From DATILI01 sp035476635 (GTDB taxonomy: Bacteria; Pseudomonadota; Gammaproteobacteria; Burkholderiales; Burkholderiaceae_C): DNA of 64,000 nucleotides. Each line of letters begins with the position of its first letter. The stretch's first letter is position 1. The notes below the pieces were generated by a model that was not told where the DNA came from, did not search any database, and saw nothing but the letters and a program-made list of their open reading frames with translations. Location of the stretch: the NCBI GenBank assembly GCA_035476635.1, contig DATILI010000008.1, positions 32,888-96,887 on the forward strand, written 5' to 3'. Below, piece after piece: positions 33,487-42,122 of this stretch. The translations under genes were made by a program, and so were the position numbers.

Positions 33487-34521
33487 TCAGCGCAGCGGGT
33501 AGGCGTACATCAGGCCGCCCTTGTTCCATTGGTTGTTGATGCCGCGCGGCAGGCCCAAGGCCGATTTCGGGCCGACGTTGCGCTCGAAGATCTCGCCGTA
33601 GTTGCCGCTGGTCTTCAGCGCCCGGGCCATCCAGTCCTTGTCCAGGCCCAGCAGTTTGCCGGTGTCTTCACCCGTGCCCAGGATGCGCTTGACCACCGGG
33701 TCCTGGCTGCTCTCCTTCAGCTTGTCGACCGTGGCCTGGGTGATGTCGTACTCCTCGGCTTCGATCAGCCCGTAGATCACCCATTTGACGATCGCAAACC
33801 ATTCGTCGTCACCACGGCGCACCAGCGGGCCCAGCGGTTCCTTGGAGACCAGTTCGGAAAGAATCACGTGGTCGGCCGGCGTGGTGGCGACCTTGTTGCG
33901 AATCGAAGCCAGGCCCGATGCGTCCGTGGTGTAGGAGATGCAGCGGCCGGCGAAGTAGGCGGCCGTGGCGGCCTCTTCCTTTTCGAACACCACGGTCTTG
34001 ATGTTCAGGTTGTGGGTCTTGGAATAGTCGGTGAGGTTCTTCTCGGTCGTGGTGCCGGACTGCACGCACACGGTCTGGTTCTTGAACTGCTTGGGACTCT
34101 TGATGTTGCTCTTCTTGGGAACGATGAAGCCCTGGCCGTCGTAGTAGGTCACCACGGTGTCGTGCAGGCCCAATGATGCGTCGCGGGTCAGCGTGAAGGT
34201 CGTGTTGCGCGACAGCAGGTCGATTTCACCGGACTGCAGGGCCGTGAAGCGCTGCTGCGCGGTGAGCGGGACGTATTTGATCTTCTCGGCATCGCCCAGC
34301 ACGGCCGCGGCCACGGCGCGGCAGACATCCACGTCCAGCCCCGTCCATTTGCCGCTGGAGTCGGCCGCGGAGAAACCCGCCAACCCGGTGTGCACGCCGC
34401 AGACCAGCTGGCCGCGTGCCTTGACGCCATCCAGCGTTTTGCCTGCCTGGGCCGGTAGGGCCAGCAGCGCTCCCGTGGCCGCGATACAGGCCAATGCAAC
34501 TTTGAGCAGGGTGATCTTCAT
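33487..34521 (-). CDS. aapJ: General L-amino acid ABC transporter, periplasmic binding protein
   Basis: The 344-residue product has a signal peptide likely cleaved after AQA at residue 26-27. The SBP_bac_3 wording is VKARGQLVCGVHTGLAGFSAADSSGKWTGLDVDVCRAVAAAVLGD, which is typical of AapJ. It binds a wide range of L-amino acids. It is the first and probably most strongly expressed gene of aapJQMP. The 246 bases upstream, shared with the divergent acyl-CoA synthetase gene, show no clear operator or RNA structure. Confidence 0.94.
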   Translation of the reverse strand: MKITLLKVALACIAATGALLALPAQAGKTLDGVKARGQLVCGVHTGLAGFSAADSSGKWTGLDVDVCRAVAAAVLGDAEKIKYVPLTAQQRFTALQSGEIDLLSRNTTFTLTRDASLGLHDTVVTYYDGQGFIVPKKSNIKSPKQFKNQTVCVQSGTTTEKNLTDYSKTHNLNIKTVVFEKEEAATAAYFAGRCISYTTDASGLASIRNKVATTPADHVILSELVSKEPLGPLVRRGDDEWFAIVKWVIYGLIEAEEYDITQATVDKLKESSQDPVVKRILGTGEDTGKLLGLDKDWMARALKTSGNYGEIFERNVGPKSALGLPRGINNQWNKGGLMYAYPLR

Positions 34522-34767
34522 TGGATGTTTTCCGATCTATGGGTTGGTTCTTTGGGTCGCTTTTAGATTGCTGCTGTCCGCCCCGGACGTTAGCGATTCG
34601 CCTAGCCAAGCGGCATCGGGGTTTACGCGGGTGCCGGCTGTGCAAGACTGGTCCCCCAGGCGACAAACAGGAAACAGGGGGCGCAATGCGTGCCGTATCC
34701 TGTGCCAGACTTTTTTGCGCTGTCTGTTTTTCCTTGCACTGCATTTGCCATTGAGGAGACGATTTCC

Positions 34768-36459
34768 ATGCGTTCGCACCACAAGTTCTGGCCCAAGCGG
34801 CTGCCCCATGCCATCACGTCACCGGTCACGCCGTTGTGGGACAACCTTGCGATCAACGCGCGGCGCTATCCGGCCAAGCCGGCGCTGGTGTTTTTCGGCC
34901 GCGTGCTGAGCTATGCGGAAGTGATGCAGCAGGTCGAGCGCCTGGCTGCGCACCTGCATTCCGTGGGCGTGCGCAAAGGCGACCGCGTGCTGCTGTGCAT
35001 GCAAAATTGCCCGCAACTGGTGGTTGCGCATTTCGCCATCCTGCGCGCCAATGCCGTGGTCGTTCCGGTCAATCCGATGAACCGGGCCGAAGAACTCAAG
35101 CACTACATCACCGATCCCGATGCCAAGGTGGCGATCACCACCGGCGACCTGGCGCCCGAGCTGGCCAAGGCCAGCGATGCGCTGGACGCGAAGAATCGCC
35201 TGGCGCATCTGGTGGTGACCCAGTTCACCGATGGCTTCGATGCAGCCGTGCAGGGCGACGACGCCCCGCCTGCCGCGTGGACGGATTGGTTGCTCACGCG
35301 CCACCCGCTGCCAGCGCTGGCCGGCGGGAAGGTCCATGCCTGGACCGATGCGCTGGCCTGCAGCGCAGAGGCGCCGCAGCCCGACGTCGGCGCGTCCGAT
35401 CTGGCGGTCCTGCCCTACACCAGCGGCACCACCGGGCTGCCCAAGGGCTGCATGCACCTGCACTCCAGCATCATGCACAACGCCACGGCCGGCGCGCTGT
35501 GGGGCAACGGCTCGCATGAGAACGTGACCCTGGCCGTGGTGCCGATGTTCCACGTCACCGGCATGGTCAGCCTGCTGCACACCAGCATCTTCTGCGGCGC
35601 CTCGCTGGTGATCATGCCTCGCTGGGACCGCGATCTTGCCGGCCGCTTGATTTCGCGTTGGCGCGTGACCAACTGGACGAACATCCCCACCATGGTCATC
35701 GACCTGCTGGCCAGCCCGAATTTTGCGCAGTACGACCTTTCCAGCCTGACCTACATCGGCGGCGGCGGCGCGGCGATGCCGCAGGCGGTGGCGCAGCGCT
35801 TGTTCGAGAACTACGGCCTGCGCTATGCCGAGGGCTATGGCTTGACGGAAACGGCGGCGCCCTCGCATACCAACCCGCCGGACGCAACCAAGCAGCAATG
35901 CCTGGGCATCCCCTTCATCAGCACCGATGCACGCGTGGTCGACCCCGAGACGCTTCAGGAGATGCCCGCGGGCGAGCAGGGCGAGATCATCATCTGCGGG
36001 CCCCAGGTGTTCCAGGGCTACTGGAAGCGGCCGGACGCCACCGCCGCGGCCTTCATCGAATTCGAGGGCAAGCGCTTTTTCCGCTCGGGCGATTTGGGCC
36101 GGGTCGACGAGGAAGGCTATTTCTTCCTGACCGACCGGCTCAAGCGCATGATCAACGCCAGCGGGTTCAAGGTCTGGCCAGCGGAGGTCGAGGCCTTGAT
36201 GTTCCGGCACCCGGCGATCCAGGAGGCCTGCATCATCTCCGCCAAGGACAGCTACCGTGGCGAGACGGTCAAGGCCGTGGTGGTGCTGCGCCCAAGCCAC
36301 CGGGGCCAGGTCAGCGAGCAGGATATCGTGGACTGGTGCCACGAGAACATGGCGGTATACAAGGCGCCGCGCATCGTCCAGTTCGTGGACGCGCTGCCCA
36401 AGAGCGGCAGCGGGAAAGTCATGTGGCGCACGCTACAGGAGGCAGAGGCCGCGCGTTAA
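34768..36459 (+). CDS. AMP-dependent acyl-CoA synthetase
   Basis: The 563-residue product has the adenylate-forming motif YTSGTTGLPKG starting at residue 217, EGYGLTET, the hinge region DRLKRMINASGFKVWPAEVE and the C-terminal catalytic lysine region PKSGSGKVMWR. It activates a carboxylic acid, probably a medium- or long-chain fatty acid, to its CoA ester. GAGGAGA at 34752-34758 sets the start at 34768; the frame is open further upstream without support. The gene stands alone, divergent from aapJ. Confidence 0.9.
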   Translation: MRSHHKFWPKRLPHAITSPVTPLWDNLAINARRYPAKPALVFFGRVLSYAEVMQQVERLAAHLHSVGVRKGDRVLLCMQNCPQLVVAHFAILRANAVVVPVNPMNRAEELKHYITDPDAKVAITTGDLAPELAKASDALDAKNRLAHLVVTQFTDGFDAAVQGDDAPPAAWTDWLLTRHPLPALAGGKVHAWTDALACSAEAPQPDVGASDLAVLPYTSGTTGLPKGCMHLHSSIMHNATAGALWGNGSHENVTLAVVPMFHVTGMVSLLHTSIFCGASLVIMPRWDRDLAGRLISRWRVTNWTNIPTMVIDLLASPNFAQYDLSSLTYIGGGGAAMPQAVAQRLFENYGLRYAEGYGLTETAAPSHTNPPDATKQQCLGIPFISTDARVVDPETLQEMPAGEQGEIIICGPQVFQGYWKRPDATAAAFIEFEGKRFFRSGDLGRVDEEGYFFLTDRLKRMINASGFKVWPAEVEALMFRHPAIQEACIISAKDSYRGETVKAVVVLRPSHRGQVSEQDIVDWCHENMAVYKAPRIVQFVDALPKSGSGKVMWRTLQEAEAAR

Positions 36460-36530
36460 TCTTCGCGCGCCTGTGGTGCGCCGCGCCGAGGTCTGTTACG
36501 CTTTGTTGCAAAGCAAACGGAGAGCGGATT

Positions 36531-37529
36531 TTGACCCAGAGCCACCACGCGCCCAGCACCGACTGGAAAGAGAAGATCGCCCCTGACGAAGCGCAGCGCT
36601 ACGCCGCCTACGCCACGACGTTCGCGGAAATCCAGCGCCGCAAGTCCGAGCGCTACGGCAAGGGCCGCACCTTGCACCGCAAGCAATTGACGGCGGCGCA
36701 GGGCACCCTGGAGGTGCTCAACGGCTTGCCGACGTTTGCGCGCCATGGCCTGTTTGCCGAGCCTGCGTTTCATGAGGTGTGGGTGCGTCTTTCCAATGGC
36801 GGCCTGGATCGCGCCAAGGACAGCATGCCCGACATTCGCGGCCTGGCGCTCAAGGTATTCGGCGTGCGCGGCGATTCGGCGCTGGGCAACGGCCCGGCCA
36901 AGAGCCAGGACTTCCTGCTGATCAACCATGAGGTGTTTGCCTTTCCGGGCAGCGCCGAGTTTGTCGATTTCGTCTTGGCCGCCTCGCACGGCAACGGTGC
37001 GCTGCTCAAGTTCCTGTTCAAGCGCTACGGCGTGTTCGGCGGGCCAGCCCGGCTGGCCAAGATGCTCAAGAAGGTCGGCAAGCCGTTCGGCGGCTTTGCC
37101 ACGGAAGCGGTGTTCAGCGCCGTTCCCATGGCCTGCGGGCCGTACGCAGTGCGGGTGCGCCTGGTGCCTGCCGCCACCAACGGCACCGGGAATCGCGAAG
37201 CGCGCAACGACTGGGGCGCCGATTTCAGCACGCGGCTGGCGCGCCAGGCACTGCATTGGGACATGCAATTGCAGCCATTTGCGAGCGAGACGTTGACGCC
37301 GATCGAAGATGCATCGGTGAACTGGCCCACGCCCTATATCACGGTTGCGCGCCTCATGCTGCCGCAGCAGGAGACCGGCTCGCAAGAGGGCCAGGTGCTG
37401 GCTGCCCAGGCGGAGGCCGCGGTGTTCGACCCGTGGCAGGCGCTGGCGGCGCACCGGCCGCTGGGCGATGTGCAGCGGGCGCGCAAGGTCGTCTACTTTG
37501 AGAGCCAGAAGGGGCGTGGCGCGGCGTAG
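36531..37529 (+). CDS. Catalase-family heme protein (minimal catalase, SrpA type)
   Basis: The 332-residue product resembles the core of catalases: YGKGRTLHRKQL with the probable active-site histidine, VRLSNGG, PDIRGLALKVFGV and AKSQDFLLINHEVFAF. It lacks the length of monofunctional catalases (about 480 or more), matching the small catalase-related peroxidases. The start is TTG at 36531, with GGAG at 36519-36522 upstream; no ATG fits. The open frame continues about 870 bases further upstream inside the acyl-CoA synthetase gene, which is a shadow. GCTTTG-TTG-CAAAGC at 36500-36514 is an inverted repeat just before the ribosome site. Confidence 0.82.
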   Translation: MTQSHHAPSTDWKEKIAPDEAQRYAAYATTFAEIQRRKSERYGKGRTLHRKQLTAAQGTLEVLNGLPTFARHGLFAEPAFHEVWVRLSNGGLDRAKDSMPDIRGLALKVFGVRGDSALGNGPAKSQDFLLINHEVFAFPGSAEFVDFVLAASHGNGALLKFLFKRYGVFGGPARLAKMLKKVGKPFGGFATEAVFSAVPMACGPYAVRVRLVPAATNGTGNREARNDWGADFSTRLARQALHWDMQLQPFASETLTPIEDASVNWPTPYITVARLMLPQQETGSQEGQVLAAQAEAAVFDPWQALAAHRPLGDVQRARKVVYFESQKGRGAA

Positions 37530-37558
37530 TATTCAAGCGCCAACGAATGGAGAGCGCC

Positions 37559-37963
37559 ATGCTGGGTCCCGAACAACTTCAAGAGATACTCGCGCCGCTG
37601 TTTCCCGGGCTGATGGGCGTGCAGTTGCGCACGGTCGAGCACGCGCTCGTGGTGGCCACGATGGAGGTGCGCCCGGACTTGTGCACCACCGGCGGCACCC
37701 TGCACGGCGGCGCGATGATGGCCTTTGCCGACACCTTGGGCGCCGTCGGCACCTTTGTGAACTTGCCCGAGGGCAAGCGCACGACCACGATCGAATCGAG
37801 CACCAAATTCATCGGCGGCGCCCGCACGGGAGTGACCGTGACCGGCGAGAGCGTGGCGCTGCACCGCGGCCGCACCACGATGGTCTGGCAGACCTCGATC
37901 AGGAATCCGGAAGGCAAGCTGTGTGCGGTCGTCACGCAAACGCAGCTGGTGCTGGACGCTTAG
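37559..37963 (+). CDS. PaaI-family hotdog thioesterase
   Basis: The 134-residue product has the hotdog thioesterase signature TGGTLHGGAMMAFADTLGAVGTF, with HGG and the acidic residue on the hot-dog helix. It is of the size of PaaI/YbgC-like acyl-CoA thioesterases. GGAGAG at 37549-37554 supports the ATG at 37559 over that at 37547. The stop overlaps the convergent yigZ-type gene by four bases. Confidence 0.87.
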   Translation: MLGPEQLQEILAPLFPGLMGVQLRTVEHALVVATMEVRPDLCTTGGTLHGGAMMAFADTLGAVGTFVNLPEGKRTTTIESSTKFIGGARTGVTVTGESVALHRGRTTMVWQTSIRNPEGKLCAVVTQTQLVLDA

Positions 37964-38553
37964 CCGTCCACCGGCATCCAACCCACGCGGCCCTGGCCGG
38001 CCTCATTGATCCGTTCTACGAAAGCTGCGGCCACGGGTTGCGGCAAGCTGAATTGCAGTTCCACCAGGCTGCCATGCTGCACTTGCAGCAAAGGCGCGCC
38101 GGCCGCCTCCAGCTCGCGCCGCAGCAGGCCTTCCAGCGCATACGGAACGCTGCAACGCAGCAGCTGCTGGCGCTCCAGCGGAATCTTCTGCGCGCCCAGC
38201 AGAGCCTGGGCCACCGCATCGGTATAGGCGCGCACCAGTCCTCCGGCGCCGAGTTTGACGCCGCCGAAATAGCGCACCACAGTGGCCAGCACGCCCTCCA
38301 GGTCCTGGTGGCGCAGCACCTCCAGCATGGGACGCCCGGCCGTGCCGCCCGGCTCGCCGTCATCCACTGCAGCCGATTGGCCACCAGCCAGCAGGGCCCA
38401 GCAAACATGGGCTGCACCGGGGTGCAGTGCGCGCAGTTGCGCCACCTGCGCCTGCGCCGCCGCCCGGTCGCCGATGGGCTGCACGCAGCCGATGAAGCGG
38501 CTTTTCTTGATCAGGAGTTCGCTATGGACCGGTGCGGCCAGGGTCTGGGGCAT
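37960..38553 (-). CDS. yigZ: YigZ/IMPACT-family protein
   Basis: The 197-residue product has the UPF0029/IMPACT domain: KKSRFIGCVQPI, the conserved DDGEPGGTAGRPMLEVL and VVRYFGGVKLGAGGLVRAY. A C-terminal ferredoxin-like DUF1949 part follows. In E. coli YigZ and eukaryotic IMPACT, this fold is linked to translation control, but the bacterial role is not settled. The start at 38553 fits the family; the open frame upstream to 38712 has no resemblance. Confidence 0.88.
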   Translation of the reverse strand: MPQTLAAPVHSELLIKKSRFIGCVQPIGDRAAAQAQVAQLRALHPGAAHVCWALLAGGQSAAVDDGEPGGTAGRPMLEVLRHQDLEGVLATVVRYFGGVKLGAGGLVRAYTDAVAQALLGAQKIPLERQQLLRCSVPYALEGLLRRELEAAGAPLLQVQHGSLVELQFSLPQPVAAAFVERINEAGQGRVGWMPVDG

Positions 38554-38584
38554 GGGGCCGCAGCTTACCGCGGCCAGGCCACGA

Positions 38585-39307
38585 TCACGCCGGCCGCTTG
38601 CGCAGCGAGGCCAGTGCCTCCACGCGCTTGAGCAGCTCGCGGTCGTTCCAGGGCTTCTTGAAAATGCCGTAGAGGCCCTGGTACTCGTGCACGTGCGCCT
38701 GCAATTCGTCATGCCCGGTGATGGCGATGATTGGAATGTCCTCGGTTTCCAGGCTGCCTTGCACCGCGGAAATCAGCTCCAGGCCGTTCATGTTGGGCAT
38801 TTCCAGGTCGGTGATCAGCACCGAGAAGAACGACGCCGCCAGCCGGTCCATGGCTTCCAGGCCGTCGTTGGCCGACTCCACGTGGTAGCCGGCGCCCTGG
38901 AACAGCTTGGTCAGCTTGACGCGCGGAACGGCTGAATCCTCGACGATCAGGATCGAGGCCCTGGGTTGCCCAGCCGCCGGTGCCACGGCGGGGGCCGCCG
39001 GCACTGCTGGCGCGACGGGTACGGTGGCCTGCCTGGCCACGGGCGCGCCCATCGGAGGCATTGCGGGCGAGGGCGCCGCGGTCGGCACCGGCGGCGATGC
39101 GGGGATCGCGTCGCGCAGCGTCGGCAATTCATCGCGCTTGGTCGACGGATCGTCGCCCTTGCGCGTGCCCAGGATGTACAAAAGAATCGCCAGCGGAATC
39201 GCGATGGCGATGGGCAGCAGGTAGGTATTGAGGATTTCCTGCACGTGCGGGGTCATGTTGCCAAAGGGCAGCAGGTTGCCCAGCATTTCCTGGATACGTG
39301 AGCTCAT
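38585..39307 (-). CDS. Membrane-anchored receiver-domain protein
   Basis: The 240-residue product has an N-terminal amphipathic part, one membrane segment at about 30-47 (LLPIAIAIPLAILLYILG), a linker of about 65 residues rich in Pro and Ala, and a C-terminal response-regulator receiver domain. The receiver keeps the acidic pair E123/D124, the phosphorylation site D167 in LITDLEMPNMNG, T197 and K217 or K218. No output domain or histidine kinase gene is adjacent. A tethered receiver without output may serve as a phosphate sink or recruit a partner to the membrane. The gene appears monocistronic. Confidence 0.8.
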   Translation of the reverse strand: MSSRIQEMLGNLLPFGNMTPHVQEILNTYLLPIAIAIPLAILLYILGTRKGDDPSTKRDELPTLRDAIPASPPVPTAAPSPAMPPMGAPVARQATVPVAPAVPAAPAVAPAAGQPRASILIVEDSAVPRVKLTKLFQGAGYHVESANDGLEAMDRLAASFFSVLITDLEMPNMNGLELISAVQGSLETEDIPIIAITGHDELQAHVHEYQGLYGIFKKPWNDRELLKRVEALASLRKRPA

Positions 39308-39565
39308 GATGGGTTCTCCTCGCTTGCAGATATCGCGGCGGGCAATGGCCTCTGCCTGGAGCGCTTGACGAGCCAGTAATCGGGATTTGAACGCATGCAG
39401 TGAGTGTGCCCGAGCAGGGAACCGCTAGGCAAGCATTGCGAGGGGATTGCGGCCTCTTGTGCAGCCTGTGCGAGACATTCGAGGCCCATTGGCGCCTTGG
39501 CGGGCGGCTTGGAGCTTTGTTGTACGCTTTGGTATCCCAATCGCGCTACCTACCGGAGACCGACC

Positions 39566-40678
39566 TTGATCATCCAATCCGTCAAGCCCTTCATCATGCA
39601 CGTACCGGTCACGGGCGCGCAAATCGCCGACAGCACGCACACCATCTCGCACTGGGGCGTGGTGGGCGCACAGATCGATACCGAGGACGGCCTCACCGGC
39701 TACGGCTTCACCGGAACGCATGCGCACCTGTCCAGCGACCAGCTGATCACGCGCTGCATCGAGACCTGCCATGCGCCCCTGCTGATCGGCGAGGACGCGA
39801 ACGACGTGCAGCGCCTGTGGCTCAAGCTGGCGCGAAACCCCGCCTTGCAATGGGTCGGCCGGGCCGGCATCACCACCCTGGCCCATGCCGCCATCGACAT
39901 TGCCCTGTGGGACCTGAAGGCCAAGGCAGCGAAGCAACCGCTGTGGAAGCTGCTGGGCGGCCAGGTGCGCGAGAAGGTGCGGGCCTACAACACCGACATC
40001 GGCTGGCTCAGCATCGCCGACGACAAGCTGGTGGAAGGCGCCAAGCGCGCCATCGCCGATGGCTTCAGCGGCATCAAGATCAAGGTCGGCTCCACGGTGC
40101 AGCGTGACCTGCGCCGCCTGGAGGCGGTGCGCCGCGCCATCGGCCCCGACATCACCCTGGCCATCGACGGCAACGGCAAGTGGGATTTGCCGACCTGCCA
40201 GCGCTTTTGCCGCGCCGCCGAGCCGTTTGACGTCTACTGGTTCGAAGAGCCGCTGTGGTACGACGATGTCAAGGCCCATGCGGCCCTGGCGCGCGCCACC
40301 AGCATCCCGGTCGCTTTGGGCGAGCAGCTCTATACGCAGGATGCGTTTTCCGAGTTTTTCCACCAGCAGGCGATCCATTGGGTGCAGCCCGATGTGACGC
40401 GCATGGCCGGCCTCACCGAGGTCCTGCGCGTGTGCGAAACCGCGCACAGCTTTCGGCTGCCCGTGGCTCCGCACGCAGGTGACATGAGCCAGGTCCACGT
40501 GCACCTGAATTACGCCCATCCGGCCTGTGCGGTGCTGGAATTCATTCCCTGGATCAAGGACTGTTTCACGGACCCGGCCGAGGTCATGGACGGCTATTTC
40601 CGCCTGCCGCAGTTGCCAGGCGCCGGCACGACGCCCACGCCGCAGGCTTGGAGCAAATACCGCCAACCCGCAGCGTGA
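39566..40678 (+). CDS. Enolase-superfamily enzyme (mandelate racemase/muconate lactonizing group)
   Basis: The 370-residue product has the capping domain and the barrel with KIK at 171-173 and metal ligands D201, E227 and E253 at the usual spacing; VAPHAGD near residue 300 offers a histidine acid/base. This is the acid-sugar dehydratase or racemase side of the mandelate racemase group. The substrate is unknown. The start is TTG at 39566 with GGAG at 39554-39557; the ATG at 39596 is too far inside. The 258 bases upstream hold a plausible promoter around 39525-39545 and nothing else that I can name. Confidence 0.85.
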   Translation: MIIQSVKPFIMHVPVTGAQIADSTHTISHWGVVGAQIDTEDGLTGYGFTGTHAHLSSDQLITRCIETCHAPLLIGEDANDVQRLWLKLARNPALQWVGRAGITTLAHAAIDIALWDLKAKAAKQPLWKLLGGQVREKVRAYNTDIGWLSIADDKLVEGAKRAIADGFSGIKIKVGSTVQRDLRRLEAVRRAIGPDITLAIDGNGKWDLPTCQRFCRAAEPFDVYWFEEPLWYDDVKAHAALARATSIPVALGEQLYTQDAFSEFFHQQAIHWVQPDVTRMAGLTEVLRVCETAHSFRLPVAPHAGDMSQVHVHLNYAHPACAVLEFIPWIKDCFTDPAEVMDGYFRLPQLPGAGTTPTPQAWSKYRQPAA

Positions 40679-40697
40679 ATGCGGCGGGCCGCGCCAT

Positions 40698-42065
40698 CTA
40701 CGCCGCCGGCGGAGCCGGTGTTTGGGAGCTCGAAAGCTCCGTGCCCGCCACCACACGTGCATGGCGCTGAAAGCTCCAGTAGGCCGAGGCCCAGTCCAGC
40801 AACACCACCACCCGGTTGCGAAACCCGATCAGGAAGTAGATGTGGGCGAACAGCCAGAAAAGCCAGGCGAAATAGCCCGAAAAGCGCACCGGCCCGATGG
40901 GCGAAGTCAAATCGACCACGGCGGCGTTGCGGCCGATGGTGGCGAGGTTGCCGTAGTCGCGGTAGCGAAACGGCTGGGCTGGCTTGCCACTCAAGGTGCG
41001 CAGGATGTTGATGGCCGCCGTGCGCCCCATCTGCTTGGCCGCGGGCGAGACGCCGGGCACCGGCTGCGGAGCGCGCCCCGGCACATGGCTCTTGGCCGCG
41101 GCGAGGTCGCCCACCACGCTGATCTCGGGATGGCCGGCAATGCGCAGGTCGGGCTGCACCAGCACGCGGCCGGCGCGGTCGGTCTCGGCGCCGGTACGCG
41201 CGGCGAGCAACCGGCCCAGAGGCGAGGCGGCGACGCCGGCGGCCCAGACGATGCACCTGCTGTCGATGCGGTAGCTGTCGGCGCCTGCCACGCCTGGACC
41301 GGCGACGGTCTCGACCTGCAAGCCCGCGGCATCGATGGCGGTGACGCGCGCATTCAGGCGCACTTGCACGCCCAGCCGCTCAAGCTGCACCTTGGCGCGC
41401 TCGCTCAAGGACTCGGGCATGGCCTGCAATACGCGCGGCCCGCCCTCCAGCAACAGTACCTGTGCGCTGGCCGGGTCAATGCGGCGGAATTCGCCAGGCA
41501 GGGTATGCCGCGCGATTTCGGCCAGGGTGCCGGCCATTTCAACGCCGGTCGGACCGGCGCCGATCACGACGAAGTTGAGCCAGGCCGCGCGCTTGACCGG
41601 GTCTGCTTCTTTCTCGGCGGCCTCGAAGGCAAACAGGATGCGGCGGCGGATCGCGAACGCGTCGTCCAGCGTCTTCAGCCCCGGCGCGAAAGCGGCCCAG
41701 TCGTCGCGGCCGAAGTAGCTGTGGGTGGCACCCGCGGCGACGATCAGCTGGTCGTAGTCCAACGTGAGGCCATCCCGCATCGACACCCGCCGCGCGCCGG
41801 TGTCGATGTCGGTCACCTCGCCGAGCAGGGAGGCGACATTGCCCTGGCTTCGAAACAGGTGGCGGATCGGCGCGGCAATCGCCGGTGCCGAGAGCCCCGC
41901 CGTGGCCACCTGGTACAGCAGTGGCTGGAACAGGTGGTGGTTGGTCTTGTCGATCAGCGTGACGTCCACTGCCGCACCCTGCAGGGCCTTGGCAGCTTCC
42001 AGTCCGCCGAAGCCGCAGCCGATGATCACGATATGGGGCCGGGCAGCAGAAGAGGTCGATGTCAT
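40698..42065 (-). CDS. ndh: Type II NADH:quinone oxidoreductase (NDH-2)
   Basis: The 455-residue product has two dinucleotide-binding motifs, IVIIGCGFGGLEAAKAL near the N-terminus for FAD and FVVIGAGPTGVEMAGTLAEIA for NADH. LIVAAGATHSYFG and the C-terminal hydrophobic stretch FAWLFWLFAHIYFLIGFRNR, which attaches it to the membrane, complete the NDH-2 pattern. It passes electrons from NADH to quinone without pumping protons. The gene is convergent with the enolase-superfamily gene and divergent from the MetE-like gene. Confidence 0.9.
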   Translation of the reverse strand: MTSTSSAARPHIVIIGCGFGGLEAAKALQGAAVDVTLIDKTNHHLFQPLLYQVATAGLSAPAIAAPIRHLFRSQGNVASLLGEVTDIDTGARRVSMRDGLTLDYDQLIVAAGATHSYFGRDDWAAFAPGLKTLDDAFAIRRRILFAFEAAEKEADPVKRAAWLNFVVIGAGPTGVEMAGTLAEIARHTLPGEFRRIDPASAQVLLLEGGPRVLQAMPESLSERAKVQLERLGVQVRLNARVTAIDAAGLQVETVAGPGVAGADSYRIDSRCIVWAAGVAASPLGRLLAARTGAETDRAGRVLVQPDLRIAGHPEISVVGDLAAAKSHVPGRAPQPVPGVSPAAKQMGRTAAINILRTLSGKPAQPFRYRDYGNLATIGRNAAVVDLTSPIGPVRFSGYFAWLFWLFAHIYFLIGFRNRVVVLLDWASAYWSFQRHARVVAGTELSSSQTPAPPAA

Positions 42066-42122
42066 GCCGCGATTATCGCGAGGCCGCGCAACCCCATAAT
42101 CGGAAAAAATTCAGGAGACGCG

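Noticed and set aside
34522..34767. Intergenic region between aapJ and the acyl-CoA synthetase gene, examined as a possible riboswitch or small RNA
   Set aside because: No convincing conserved core, terminator or leader frame is visible; it is most likely a pair of divergent promoters.
35658..36530. Upstream extension of the catalase-like reading frame
   Set aside because: It lies inside the acyl-CoA synthetase gene. The TTG at 36531 has a ribosome site and matches the domain start.
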